A stretch of DNA of 64,000 bases from Hydrogenophaga sp. (GTDB taxonomy: Bacteria > Pseudomonadota > Gammaproteobacteria > Burkholderiales > Burkholderiaceae_C): contig NZ_JAABRQ010000003.1 of assembly GCF_011390835.1 (NCBI RefSeq), positions 1-64,000 on the forward strand. The letters are read 5' to 3'. Made by a program: the position numbers and the translations under genes. Shown in pieces: positions 29,012 through 38,553 of the stretch (within the stretch, counting starts at the first letter, position 1; each line of letters begins with the position of its first letter). The notes beneath the pieces were generated by a model. It was not told where the DNA came from. It saw only the letters and a list, made by a program, of their open reading frames with translations, and made no database searches.

Positions 29012-30697
29012 TCAGAAGCTCTTCTTTGTTTTGACGAGCAATTGCACACTGCTGATGCCCGGGTCGCGGTTCAGCGGCAGCGCCACGTCGATGTGCACCA
29101 CGTTGCTGGAGGCCGAACGCACGCTGACGATGCGCAGGCCAAAGCCCACGTCGCTGAGCCAGCCTGGGTTGACCGCGTTGGCACTGGTGCCACCCCAGGC
29201 CCGGCCCACGTCGAAAAATGCCGCACCGCCAATGCGGAACAGACGCCAGAGGTAGACGTCGGTGTAAAAACGCTGCTCGACCGTGAAGAGCATGCGCCGC
29301 GCGCCACTCTGGTAGCGCAGCGGGTAGCCGCGCAGGCCGTTGTCGCCCCCGAGCACCAGGCTGTCGATCGGACCTGCCTGCGTGATCCAGTCACCCGCGG
29401 CCGCAGCGTAAAACAGGCGCCGCTCGCTCTGGGGCAGGTAGTACTGGGCCGCTGCGCTGAGGTAATGGCCGCCCGAGCCCGAGAGCTCCCCGCTCAGCGC
29501 GGCGCGGGCGATCAGCGAGTGGTCGGGCAACGGCTCGAAGCCCTTGCTGACCGAGGCCGAATAGAACGCTACGTTGCGGCTGGAACCCAGCGCCTTGGAC
29601 GCCCAGTTGATCTGCACCGATGCGTTAATCCCCACGGCAAAAAACTCGGGTTGACCCACCAGATTGCGGTTGACCTCGCGGTCGAAGCGGTCCTCGATCA
29701 AGTCGTAGCGGTAGTAGGGCCCCACCTGCTTGTCGTCACCGGGCAGAGAAGCAGGCGCGACCAGTCCGGGCTCGGCTGCATAGCGCACCTGATTCGAACT
29801 CAGCCCCAGGGTATGCCGCCGCACCCAGCCATCCACCAGACCGGCCGACCTACCACCGAAGATCCGGGCCTGCGACTGCTTGACTCGGTACTGGCTGGCA
29901 ACCACCCCGCTGCTGTAGACCGCATCGATGCGTTCGTCGCTGGAGACCGCGACCCCGGCAGTCCAACGGCTGTCCAGCGCGTAAAACGGTCGCACGACCG
30001 ATACTGCACTGGCCTTGCCGTCGCTGCTGCTGGCGTGTCTCAGGGCCACCGCCGCCCAGGTGCCCAATGCCCGGTCGTTCGCGTACTCGACGCTGCTGCT
30101 GGAGCGGTCGATGTCGTTGGTGCGCTTGAGGCTGAGCCGTGTGCCGGTGCCGAACAGGTTTTCGTCGCTGAACTCCACATTGCTGAAGTTGGCGCCACCG
30201 CTGCGCCCTACCCCGGCGCCGACGTTGAGCGACCAGGTGTCGCGCGTCACCACCTCGATGTCGACCAGTCCGTCGCGTACGGCTACCGGCCGCAGGCTGA
30301 CTTCATACAGATAACCGTTGCTGCGCAGCAGACGCTCGGTTTCCTCGATCGCGCGCACCGACACCGGGTCACCCGACTGGAACAGGATGGCGCGCCGGAT
30401 CACGCCTTCCCGTGTCTGGATGTGCAGCCGGTTGGCCAAGCGGAACAGCGCATAGTCTTCGGCCGGGTCGCTGGTGTCGAAGATGTCCTTCGGCATGACC
30501 CGGATCGTGCCGATCCGGGCACCAGCGGCCTCCAGCTCGGCAAAGCTGGGTAGCGCGCTGTCTGCCTGCTGCGCCGTTACCGGCCCTGCCAGCATCAGTG
30601 CACACAGGGCGACCCACCGGGTGACCTGGCGGCGCCAGGCTCGGGTCAGCGATGGCCTCCACGGTTCATTCAACAACAGGCGGCGATTGGGCGACAT
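29012..30697 (-). CDS. BamA/TamA (Omp85) family outer-membrane protein with POTRA
   Basis: Signal peptide; GDPVSVRAIEETERLLRSNGYLYEVSLRP POTRA; GGDNGLRGYPLRYQSG Omp85 motif. Confidence 0.88.
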   Translation of the reverse strand: MSPNRRLLLNEPWRPSLTRAWRRQVTRWVALCALMLAGPVTAQQADSALPSFAELEAAGARIGTIRVMPKDIFDTSDPAEDYALFRLANRLHIQTREGVIRRAILFQSGDPVSVRAIEETERLLRSNGYLYEVSLRPVAVRDGLVDIEVVTRDTWSLNVGAGVGRSGGANFSNVEFSDENLFGTGTRLSLKRTNDIDRSSSSVEYANDRALGTWAAVALRHASSSDGKASAVSVVRPFYALDSRWTAGVAVSSDERIDAVYSSGVVASQYRVKQSQARIFGGRSAGLVDGWVRRHTLGLSSNQVRYAAEPGLVAPASLPGDDKQVGPYYRYDLIEDRFDREVNRNLVGQPEFFAVGINASVQINWASKALGSSRNVAFYSASVSKGFEPLPDHSLIARAALSGELSGSGGHYLSAAAQYYLPQSERRLFYAAAAGDWITQAGPIDSLVLGGDNGLRGYPLRYQSGARRMLFTVEQRFYTDVYLWRLFRIGGAAFFDVGRAWGGTSANAVNPGWLSDVGFGLRIVSVRSASSNVVHIDVALPLNRDPGISSVQLLVKTKKSF

Positions 30698-30748
30698 GTC
30701 GCCATGGTAGGCCAGCCGTGCGCGCCAGCCTGGATCAGCCTGCAAACT

Positions 30749-32362
30749 TCAGCGGCTGCGCAAGGTCCGGCTCAGCAGGATCACCGGCAACAGGCCCACC
30801 GCCACCAAGGCCAGCGCCGGCAGCGCCGCTTCGCCCAGCCGCTCGTCGCGGGCGAGCTGGTAGGTGACCACGGCCAGGGTGTCGCTGTTGAAGGGGCGCA
30901 ACACCAGGGTGGCTGGCAACTCCTTCATCACGTCCACAAACACCAGCAGCGCCGCAGCCAGCGTGGCGCGCTTGAGCAGCGGTGCGTGCACGCGCAGCGC
31001 CAGACCCGGACCGGTGGTGCCGAGCATGCGAGCCGAATCGTCCAGACTGGTCGGCATGCGGGCGTAACCCGCCTGCACCGACTGCAGCGCAACTGCCGTG
31101 AACCGCACCAGGTAGGCCCAGACGATGCCAAGCGCGGTGGCGGTGATCACGTAGCCCACCGTCGAGTCGGGCCAGGCGGTCTGCACCCAGCCCACCGGCA
31201 GCAGCAGACCGACCACGATCACCGCCCCCGGCACCGCATAACCCAGACTGGTGAGCTGGACCGCGATGCGCGTGGGCCAGCCGGGCCGGGTGCGCAAGGC
31301 AAAGGCCAGCGCCAGCGCCAGCGAGGTGGCCAGCACCGCACTCAGGCCCGCCAGCCAGATGCTGTTGCGAGACCACTGCACAAACGCGCCCCAGGGCAAT
31401 TCGTCCCAGCCTCCGATCAGCGGGCGCAACATGAAGAGCACCGGCAACACAAAACCGAACAGCACCGGCAGCGCGCAGACCAGCAGCGCCAGCGCCGCCG
31501 GCCTGCCCGCCAGGCGCACCGGTGTTGCCTCAGCACTGCTGCCGCGACCGGCGCGCAGGGTGGCAAAGCGCATGCGGCGTTGTGCACGATGCTCCAGCCA
31601 CATCAGCAACGCCACCGTGGCCAGCAGCATGGTGGCGAGCTGGGCCGCGGCCAGGCGGTTGTCCATCGCCAGCCAGGCCTTGTAGATGCCGGCGGTGAAA
31701 GTCTGGATGCCGAAGTAGCTCGCCACGCCATAGTCGGCCAGAGTTTCCATCAGCGCCAGCGCCACGCCGGCGGCCACGGCCGGGCGTGCCAGCGGCAGCG
31801 CCACCTCGCGGATACGGCGCGTCAGGGGCGCACCCAGCAGGCGCGCAGCCTCCATCAGCTGGGCTGCGCGCTCGGCCAGCGCGGTGCGCGCCAGCAGGTA
31901 GACATAAGGGTAGAGCGAAAAAGTGAACACCCAGACCGCGCCTGGCGTGTTGCGGATCTCCGGGAACACGCGCCCCTCCCAACCGAAGCTCTCGCGCAGG
32001 CCCACCTGCAGCGGCCCGCTGAACTGCAGGAAATCGGTGTAGGCATAGGCCACCACATAGGCCGGCATGGCCAACGGCAGCAACAGCGCCCATTCGAAGA
32101 TGCGCCGCCCCGGAAAGTCGAACAGGGTGACCGCACTGGCCGTGCCCATGCCCACCACCGCCACGCCCAGCGCCACGCTGACACACAGCAGCAACGACGT
32201 CAGGGCGTACTCGGGCAACACCGTCTGCGCCATCTGGCTCAGCACGTCGCGGCCCGCCGCGTCGAATTCCAGCCAGGACAGTCCGAGCGCCACCACCGGC
32301 AGGGTCAGCACGACCGCCAGCAGCAGCAGGGCAACGGGGGCCAACCAGCGCAGCATGGACAT
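30749..32362 (-). CDS. Fe3+-type ABC transporter permease (FbpB/AfuB-like)
   Basis: Polytopic, two MetI-like permease domains; start MSMLRWLAP. Confidence 0.9.
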   Translation of the reverse strand: MSMLRWLAPVALLLLAVVLTLPVVALGLSWLEFDAAGRDVLSQMAQTVLPEYALTSLLLCVSVALGVAVVGMGTASAVTLFDFPGRRIFEWALLLPLAMPAYVVAYAYTDFLQFSGPLQVGLRESFGWEGRVFPEIRNTPGAVWVFTFSLYPYVYLLARTALAERAAQLMEAARLLGAPLTRRIREVALPLARPAVAAGVALALMETLADYGVASYFGIQTFTAGIYKAWLAMDNRLAAAQLATMLLATVALLMWLEHRAQRRMRFATLRAGRGSSAEATPVRLAGRPAALALLVCALPVLFGFVLPVLFMLRPLIGGWDELPWGAFVQWSRNSIWLAGLSAVLATSLALALAFALRTRPGWPTRIAVQLTSLGYAVPGAVIVVGLLLPVGWVQTAWPDSTVGYVITATALGIVWAYLVRFTAVALQSVQAGYARMPTSLDDSARMLGTTGPGLALRVHAPLLKRATLAAALLVFVDVMKELPATLVLRPFNSDTLAVVTYQLARDERLGEAALPALALVAVGLLPVILLSRTLRSR

Positions 32363-32405
32363 CCAATCGGGAGAAGGCGGTGAAGGGGCGGGTGGCCGCA
32401 GGGAC

Positions 32406-32419
32406 TTGACGCGCGTCAA
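32406..32419. promoter_or_regulatory. Perfect 14-bp palindrome TTGACGCGCGTCAA, Crp/Fnr-like candidate site
   Basis: Self-complementary; fits TTGA-N6-TCAA; in the divergent permease/ATPase intergenic region. Confidence 0.45.
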
Positions 32420-32420
32420 T

Positions 32421-32450
32421 ACAAATGAGAATTGTAGTTATCTACAATTC
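32421..32450. promoter_or_regulatory. Candidate Fur-like operator with inverted repeat GAATTGTAG-TTAT-CTACAATTC
   Basis: Perfect 9-bp arms 32429..32450 in AAATGAGAATTGTAGTTATC context, directly before ATG 32456. Confidence 0.55.
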
Positions 32451-32455
32451 AATTC

Positions 32456-33577
32456 ATGTTTCTCAACGTCTCACAGCTCAGCGTGCGCTACCCCGGACAG
32501 GCCGCGCCAGCGGTGGACGGCGTGTCGCTGGGTCTGCGCGCAGGCGACATCGGCGTGCTGATCGGGCCGTCGGGCTGCGGCAAGACCACCTTGCTGCGCG
32601 CGGTGGCCGGGCTAGAGCGAGCCAGCAGCGGCAGCATCCATCTGGGGGGTGAGCTCGTCAGCGATAACCAGCACCACACACCGGCTGAACGGCGCCGCAT
32701 CGGCATGGTGTTTCAGGATTACGCCCTGTTCCCCCACCTCGACGTGGGCCGTAACGTGGCCTTCGGCATCGACCGCCTGCCGCGCGGCGAGCGCGAGCAA
32801 CGCGTGGCCGAGGTGCTGGCCCTGGTCGGGCTAGATGGCCTGCAGGCGCGTTTTCCGCACGAGCTCTCGGGAGGTCAACAGCAGCGAGTGGCGTTGGCGC
32901 GTGCACTCGCGCCTCGCCCGCGCCTGCTGCTGCTAGACGAACCTTTTTCCAACCTTGATGTGGACCTGCGCGAACGCCTGGCGCACGAGGTGCGCGCCAT
33001 CCTCAAAGCGGCCGGCGCCACCGCCCTTTTCGTCACCCACGACCAACTCGAAGCCTTTGCCATTGGCGACCTGATTGGCGTCATGCACGAAGGCCACCTG
33101 CACCAGTGGGACGAGGCCTATGCGCTCTACCACCGGCCGGCCACCCGCTTTGTGGCCGAGTTCATCGGCCACGGCGTGTTCGCACCGGCGCAGATTCGGC
33201 AAGATGGTGAAGAGGTGTCGGTGCAGACGCCGCTGGGTGCTCTGCATGACATGGACGAGTGCCCCTTGCCTAGCGCCTACGAGGCAGGTCTGTGCGACGT
33301 GCTGCTGCGCGCCGACGACATCGTGCACGACGACCACGCACCAGTGAAGGCGCAGATCATCCGCAAGGCCTTTCGCGGTTCGGAGTTCCTCTACACACTG
33401 CGACTGGCCAGCGGCGAGGTGCTCATGACCCATGTACCTTCGCACCACAACCACGCGGTGGGCGAGTGGATCGGCATCCGCGCCGAGGTCGACCATGTGG
33501 TGACCTTTGCGCGTGGCGGCGGCGCGAGTTCGGCGCCGGTGCCGGGAGCCAGCAGGCCCATTCCCAAGGTCGCCTGA
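32456..33577 (+). CDS. ABC transporter ATP-binding protein (FbpC-like)
   Basis: GPSGCGKTT Walker A, LSGGQQQRVALARAL signature, LLLDEPFSNLD. Confidence 0.93.
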   Translation: MFLNVSQLSVRYPGQAAPAVDGVSLGLRAGDIGVLIGPSGCGKTTLLRAVAGLERASSGSIHLGGELVSDNQHHTPAERRRIGMVFQDYALFPHLDVGRNVAFGIDRLPRGEREQRVAEVLALVGLDGLQARFPHELSGGQQQRVALARALAPRPRLLLLDEPFSNLDVDLRERLAHEVRAILKAAGATALFVTHDQLEAFAIGDLIGVMHEGHLHQWDEAYALYHRPATRFVAEFIGHGVFAPAQIRQDGEEVSVQTPLGALHDMDECPLPSAYEAGLCDVLLRADDIVHDDHAPVKAQIIRKAFRGSEFLYTLRLASGEVLMTHVPSHHNHAVGEWIGIRAEVDHVVTFARGGGASSAPVPGASRPIPKVA

Positions 33578-34016
33578 AGCAGCAGATCCCGCGCGCTCAG
33601 GCTCTCAGCCTTTCAACACCACCCAGGCCTGCATGCCGCCACCGGACCGCACGCTTAAGCCTGCGACGGTGACCGCAGTACCACTGCCAGATCCCTGCTC
33701 GCTTCCCTATGGGAAGGGCTACGAGCAACGCCAGCATTTCCAATCGCCTGCCGCCACGTCGGTTCAGGCACCCAATACCAGCGAGTCGCCCACCGTGAAC
33801 GCTGGCAGCACGGGCAATGCAGTCAACGCTTCCAGCGGCAGGGCCGCGGGCAGACGCAGTGGCTCAGTCGGCTCAGGCCGTGGTCGCTGAACAGGAAAAT
33901 CCTGCGGACAAGGCACACAGCTCCGACACGGTTCCTTACGCCGGGCCGGAGTTGGGCGAAAGCTCTTGTTCCGAGAGAGCCAAGGCAGATGGTGAGTGAG
34001 CCTGCTGCTCAGGTTG

Positions 34017-36335
34017 TCAGAACTTCACATTCACACCGGCGTACAGCGTACGTCCCATACCTGGCACGGCAGTGCCCCACTGCGGGTAGTTGGGCACTGC
34101 GGGGTTGGTCATGGTGGTGCCCTGGCCGACATAAGCTCCACCGGTGGGCAAGTAGTAGAACCGGTTGAACAGGTTCTCGATACCAAAGTCCAGGCGCACC
34201 GTTTTCCATGAATAGCTGCCGCGCAGATTCACCAGACCGTACCCAGGTGTCCTGATCTCGTTGCGCATCGTCGAGACGTGGGTCTTGGCTGCCACGGCTA
34301 CCAGTTCTACGCTGTTATCCCAGCCGCCCAGTTGGTGCGTGACGGTCAGTTTGGCGTTGAGCGGCATCATGTTGTAGAGGCCGTCACCAGTATCACGGTT
34401 GGAGCCCCGCGTGTAGTTCAGCCTACCCTTTAAACCCCATTCACCAGCATCGTTGCGTGCCAGAGGCATGTGCCCCGAGAGGTCCAAGCCATAGATACGC
34501 GCAGACTGGTTGACATACTTCAGCACGCTGAACTTGTCTGTGACCAGGGTCGTGGCGACCTGGTTGGTGGTGGCGTTCCACTGCACCGCGTCGATGTAGT
34601 CGCTGACGCGGGTGTAGTAAGGCGTGGCCCTGAAGCCCCAGCGCTGGTCTTCAGCGTGCCAGTCAAAGGTAGTCGAGAGGGTGTTGGCCTTTTCGGGCTT
34701 GAGGGCCAGGTTGCCGATATAGCCGTTGCCGTCGCCGACAAAGTTGTTCATGAGTGCAGCCATCTGCCAAGTGGACCAAGTGAAGCGCTCGTATACGTTG
34801 GGCGAGCGCTCCTTGTGTGCAAAACCGAACTCGATGTCGAAATTGGCACTGGCCGTGTAGCGCGCCAGGGCGCTCAGATCCAGGTTGTGATCGGTACTCT
34901 GGTGATCCAACGCATTGAAGGCCGTGGCATCACGCCCCTGAAAGCCACCACCGGCCGGGTTGTAGCCGACCACGTCGCCCGCGTTCATCTTCACCTGCTC
35001 GACGCGCGCGCCGATCAGCGTCATCCACTGCTCGCTCTTGCGGGTTTCCAGCTCCCCCCAGATGGCTGTGCGATCGCGCTCGCCGTCGCGGATATTCCAG
35101 AAGGTACCAGGCCACATGCCGGCGCCGGAAGGCGGCCACCAGTCGTTGAGCCGGTAGGTCTGCAGATCGGCGCCCAGCCGCAGCAGGTCCTGCTCACCCA
35201 GGGGAGCCTCGGCCTTGACGCTGACACCGGTCGTCTTGCCCTCGGTGTACATCGGCATGCCCGCTGCACAGCTAGGGCCGATCGGGCTGCAGGGAATGCC
35301 ATCCAGCGCGGTGCCCCCCCCCGATGCCGTGCCGTACCAGTAACGCTTGTCAGCGCCAAAGTCCATGAAGTGATCGACTTTCTCGTGGTAGACCCGTGCC
35401 TCCAGGTGGCCCCAGTCGAGCTCGCCCGTGTAGCGCAGGTTCACACTGGCCTGATCGTTCTTGAGCATGTCCATGCGCTGGTTGGGGTAGAGCTGGTAGG
35501 GCATGTCCTGCAAACCCAGCCGGGCCTCGAACAGGTGCCGGTCCTGCTTGAACGCCAGCCCTACCGTGTGGTTGTGCGTCTCATAGGCGGTGGAGCCCAC
35601 CTCGTCGCGCGGCAGTGTGTGGCCGACCCGTCCCGTGAAGTCGTAGTCCTTGAAGTCGTCGCCCGCCGTGTAGTTGTCGGCCTGGCTGGTGGCGCCGCTG
35701 TAGCTGATGTTGAAGCGGTCGGTGGCATAGGTGGCCGAGAGGCTGAGGCCCCTGGCGGCGTTGTTGCTGCGGTAGAAACCGCCGGCCTCGCCTTTGAGGA
35801 TCGGTGCCTGCCCGGGCGTTGCAAACTCGGGCGCGCGCGTCTCGGCCAGGATGCTGCCGCCGATGCTGTCGCCACCCGCGCTGACCGGCGAAATGCCGGC
35901 GTAGACTTTCAGCGAGCCGAGCTGCGTCGGGTCGATGTATGAGAGCGCCGGATTCATGTGGTTGGGACAGGACGCGATCAGGTCCATGCCATCGACCTTG
36001 ATGCGCAGACGGTCATCGGCCAGGCCATGGATCGATGGCAGGCTCGACACACCGCCGGCCGCATTGAGGCTCACGCCGGGTACGTCGGCGAGCAGGCTGG
36101 CGGTGTCACTGGTGGCGGCCCGTCCGGGGAGCAGCTGTGACTGCCTGAGCTGTCCTGCGGCCTGGGGCAGAGGCTCCACTCGGGTGCCCCGGACCACGAC
36201 CTCTTCCAGTTGGGCAACCGGTTCGGCGGCCTGACTGGCTGGCATGTACAGCAGTGGAAACACGGCGGCGAGCGAAGCGCTCAGCAGCGAGAGGCGGTGC
36301 GCGGGTGCGCGCTGGGGTTGATAACGGGATGGCAT
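34017..36335 (-). CDS. TonB-dependent copper receptor (OprC/NosA-like)
   Basis: EEVVVRGTRVEP TonB box region; plug KVDGMDLIASCPNHMNPALSYIDP with C/H/M-rich motif; YVGQGTTMTNP near C-term. Confidence 0.9.
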   Translation of the reverse strand: MPSRYQPQRAPAHRLSLLSASLAAVFPLLYMPASQAAEPVAQLEEVVVRGTRVEPLPQAAGQLRQSQLLPGRAATSDTASLLADVPGVSLNAAGGVSSLPSIHGLADDRLRIKVDGMDLIASCPNHMNPALSYIDPTQLGSLKVYAGISPVSAGGDSIGGSILAETRAPEFATPGQAPILKGEAGGFYRSNNAARGLSLSATYATDRFNISYSGATSQADNYTAGDDFKDYDFTGRVGHTLPRDEVGSTAYETHNHTVGLAFKQDRHLFEARLGLQDMPYQLYPNQRMDMLKNDQASVNLRYTGELDWGHLEARVYHEKVDHFMDFGADKRYWYGTASGGGTALDGIPCSPIGPSCAAGMPMYTEGKTTGVSVKAEAPLGEQDLLRLGADLQTYRLNDWWPPSGAGMWPGTFWNIRDGERDRTAIWGELETRKSEQWMTLIGARVEQVKMNAGDVVGYNPAGGGFQGRDATAFNALDHQSTDHNLDLSALARYTASANFDIEFGFAHKERSPNVYERFTWSTWQMAALMNNFVGDGNGYIGNLALKPEKANTLSTTFDWHAEDQRWGFRATPYYTRVSDYIDAVQWNATTNQVATTLVTDKFSVLKYVNQSARIYGLDLSGHMPLARNDAGEWGLKGRLNYTRGSNRDTGDGLYNMMPLNAKLTVTHQLGGWDNSVELVAVAAKTHVSTMRNEIRTPGYGLVNLRGSYSWKTVRLDFGIENLFNRFYYLPTGGAYVGQGTTMTNPAVPNYPQWGTAVPGMGRTLYAGVNVKF

Positions 36336-36421
36336 GTTTGAAACGAAAATGAAGGTGGAGAGGCGCTGGCCGGGACAGCCAGCCTGGCGCACGGTGTGAT
36401 TTCCTGGATGCGCGGGACGGT

Positions 36422-36829
36422 TCAGGTCCACCGGGCGGGAGGTGCCCGCATCGCTGACATGAGCAGCACCCGGAGGATGTTGTCTGGCAGGTGCATCGCC
36501 CGGACCTGCTGAAGGCCGGGCGCATGAAAATCGGGAACCGCCGTCGGCGGGTAGCCGACGTCCAGGCCAGGCGCCATGGCCACATGGGCGCCAGCCCATA
36601 CACAGCCGGCAGGTTGTTCCTCCGCACTGCTTGCGCCTTCATCCAGCGCCACCCACTGCATCCCTTGCGGCGTGCAGATCTGTACCGTTGGCTCGTTGGC
36701 GATCAGAGGGACCACCCAGGCACCCAGCGTGCCGTGCAAGGCTGCAAAGAGCGTGCACAGCAGCAAGCCACGCAGCCAGCGTCGGGCACCGGCGTTCAAG
36801 GCTTGTGTGCTGCCGATGGCCGGTCGCAT
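36422..36829 (-). CDS. DUF2946-like protein, third paralog, degenerate CxxC
   Basis: VQICTPQGMQWVALDE then CVWAGAHVA. Confidence 0.65.
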   Translation of the reverse strand: MRPAIGSTQALNAGARRWLRGLLLCTLFAALHGTLGAWVVPLIANEPTVQICTPQGMQWVALDEGASSAEEQPAGCVWAGAHVAMAPGLDVGYPPTAVPDFHAPGLQQVRAMHLPDNILRVLLMSAMRAPPARWT

Positions 36830-36915
36830 GGCTCAGACCCGGGTCGATGCCGCTGCACCGACGGACAAGTGCGCAGTGCACACGGTCCCGGTGCGGACCC
36901 GTTCCGCTGCGAATC

Positions 36916-37557
36916 TCACGCCGCAGCGCCCAGTGGCGCGGCGTTGGCGGCCCAGCTGGTGGCCAGACGTCCCAGTCCGGCCACCGGGTCGAAACGGTCC
37001 GCCCGCACCGACCCGCTCTTGCGGCTGCGCGGTGGCAGCAGATGCGCCAGCGCGCGGCACACGGTTTCGGTCTTGGCATCCACCACCTGCGCCATTTCAC
37101 GCAAGGCAGGCAGGGCCTCGCGGATGGCGTCGGCGTTGCGGCCCCAGGCCAGGTCGCCCGGATGCCACTCCAGACCCATCAGGCCCAGGAGGTGGGTGAT
37201 GCGCTGCAGCACGGTGCCGGTGCGCAGCATTGCCATGTCCTGGCAGCGGTCCTGGTGCTGCAGCAGGGCCTGCTGCAAGAGCGGTTCGCGCGCGCTCTCG
37301 GCGCTCAGGCGCACGGGTTCCAGGCGGCAGGCGGTGAAGGCTGTGGCGCTGAACTGGTAGCGCCGTTCGCACAACGATTCGATGCCGACCAGATCGCCGG
37401 GCAAGGCCAGCTGCACCGGCTGGCGGACCGGGCCGCTGTCGCGGTCGAGGCGCACGATGCCTTCGACCACGCGCCACACGGGGCCGGCTTCACCGGCGAG
37501 AAAAACGGCCTCTGCGCTCGCACAAGCGAGGGCGACTGGGGTGTCTTGATGTTTCAT
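36916..37557 (-). CDS. Crp/Fnr family transcriptional regulator
   Basis: cNMP-binding-like fold LALPGDLVGIESL; HTH LPALREMAQVVDAKTETVCRALAHLLPP; no FNR-type N-terminal Cys cluster. Confidence 0.82.
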   Translation of the reverse strand: MKHQDTPVALACASAEAVFLAGEAGPVWRVVEGIVRLDRDSGPVRQPVQLALPGDLVGIESLCERRYQFSATAFTACRLEPVRLSAESAREPLLQQALLQHQDRCQDMAMLRTGTVLQRITHLLGLMGLEWHPGDLAWGRNADAIREALPALREMAQVVDAKTETVCRALAHLLPPRSRKSGSVRADRFDPVAGLGRLATSWAANAAPLGAAA

Positions 37558-37644
37558 GGGAGCTCCTGTGTCTGACGGACGGATCACCGATGGTGAACAT
37601 CGGCAACCTGACGGAGGCCTCCCACCAGGGGAAGCCGTTGTGTG

Positions 37645-38034
37645 TCAGACGAGGAGAGGCGGACCGCGCGCGGCCGGGCTGGGCACAGCGCGCGAGGCCG
37701 GCGTGCGGATGGTGTGTTCGGGTGCCGGCCATGGCTGGGCCATTGCCGGCACCACGGGCAGCGTCGGTAGCAGAGGCGCAAAGCGCTCAGCCGCCAGGCC
37801 GCAGTGGCCACAGTGGTCGAGCGCGTGCAGCAGGTCGTCGGCACTCAGCGGGTCGGCGCCGGTGCTGGCCGCTTCCAGCTGCATCCAGCGCATGCCGCCC
37901 GTGGTGCAGATCTCCACCCAGTCGCTTGCGCCGCGCGTGCCGGCGAGCCCGCGCGAGATGGCCGGCGCCAGCGCGGCCAGCAGCATCGCCACCAGCAGGC
38001 AACGGGCCAGGGTGCGCATCATGCGGGCGGACAT
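37645..38034 (-). CDS. DUF2946 family protein
   Basis: Signal/TM N-term; DWVEICTTGGMRWMQLE then HCGHCGL. Confidence 0.8.
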   Translation of the reverse strand: MSARMMRTLARCLLVAMLLAALAPAISRGLAGTRGASDWVEICTTGGMRWMQLEAASTGADPLSADDLLHALDHCGHCGLAAERFAPLLPTLPVVPAMAQPWPAPEHTIRTPASRAVPSPAARGPPLLV

Positions 38035-38069
38035 GGGAGATGCAGGTTCTCAGGGCAACGGGCAGCGGA

Positions 38070-38507
38070 TCAGCGCAGGCCGTCGAGGTACAACTTGCTC
38101 AGTTGCGCGAACTGCTCGGCGCTCAGGATCTTGCGCAAGGCTTCCACGCAACGGTCGCGGCCCTTGAAGTGCTCGATTTCGGCATCACCGATCTGCTTCA
38201 TCAGCGCTTCGCGGTCGGCGGCCGGCTTGTTGTCCAGGATCGCCATGCGCAGCTCGCCGCGCAGCATCTGAATTTTCTTCTGGACCGAGATGCGCCCTGG
38301 CATGGCCTGCTTGCGGTAATCGGCCAATGCCGCGATCTGCTCGGCACTGAGCCGCAGGTCGGCTTCGTGCTTGATGACCAGCGGCATCAACTCAACCACG
38401 GGAAGGCCTTGATCGGCTGGCACCGATTTCGCCATGGCGACGCTGCCCAACGTCAACAGACCGAGCGCCAACACGGCACCACGCATAAAAACAAGGGAAC
38501 GGTTCAT
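38070..38507 (-). CDS. Spy/CpxP-like periplasmic protein (LTxxQ-type repeats)
   Basis: Signal peptide; ADLRLSAEQIAALADYRKQAM and KILSAEQFAQLSKL. Confidence 0.75.
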   Translation of the reverse strand: MNRSLVFMRGAVLALGLLTLGSVAMAKSVPADQGLPVVELMPLVIKHEADLRLSAEQIAALADYRKQAMPGRISVQKKIQMLRGELRMAILDNKPAADREALMKQIGDAEIEHFKGRDRCVEALRKILSAEQFAQLSKLYLDGLR

Positions 38508-38553
38508 CGGAATCTCCTGAAAGTGGGAAGGGGTACAGAGAGCCAATCGCTTG

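Noticed and set aside
33507-33999. Short plus-strand ORFs after fbpC
   Set aside because: No start/RBS support or recognisable family; reported only as an unexplained gap
34470-35942. 490-aa plus-strand ORF opposite the TonB receptor
   Set aside because: Antisense to a receptor with clear plug and barrel motifs; no family features
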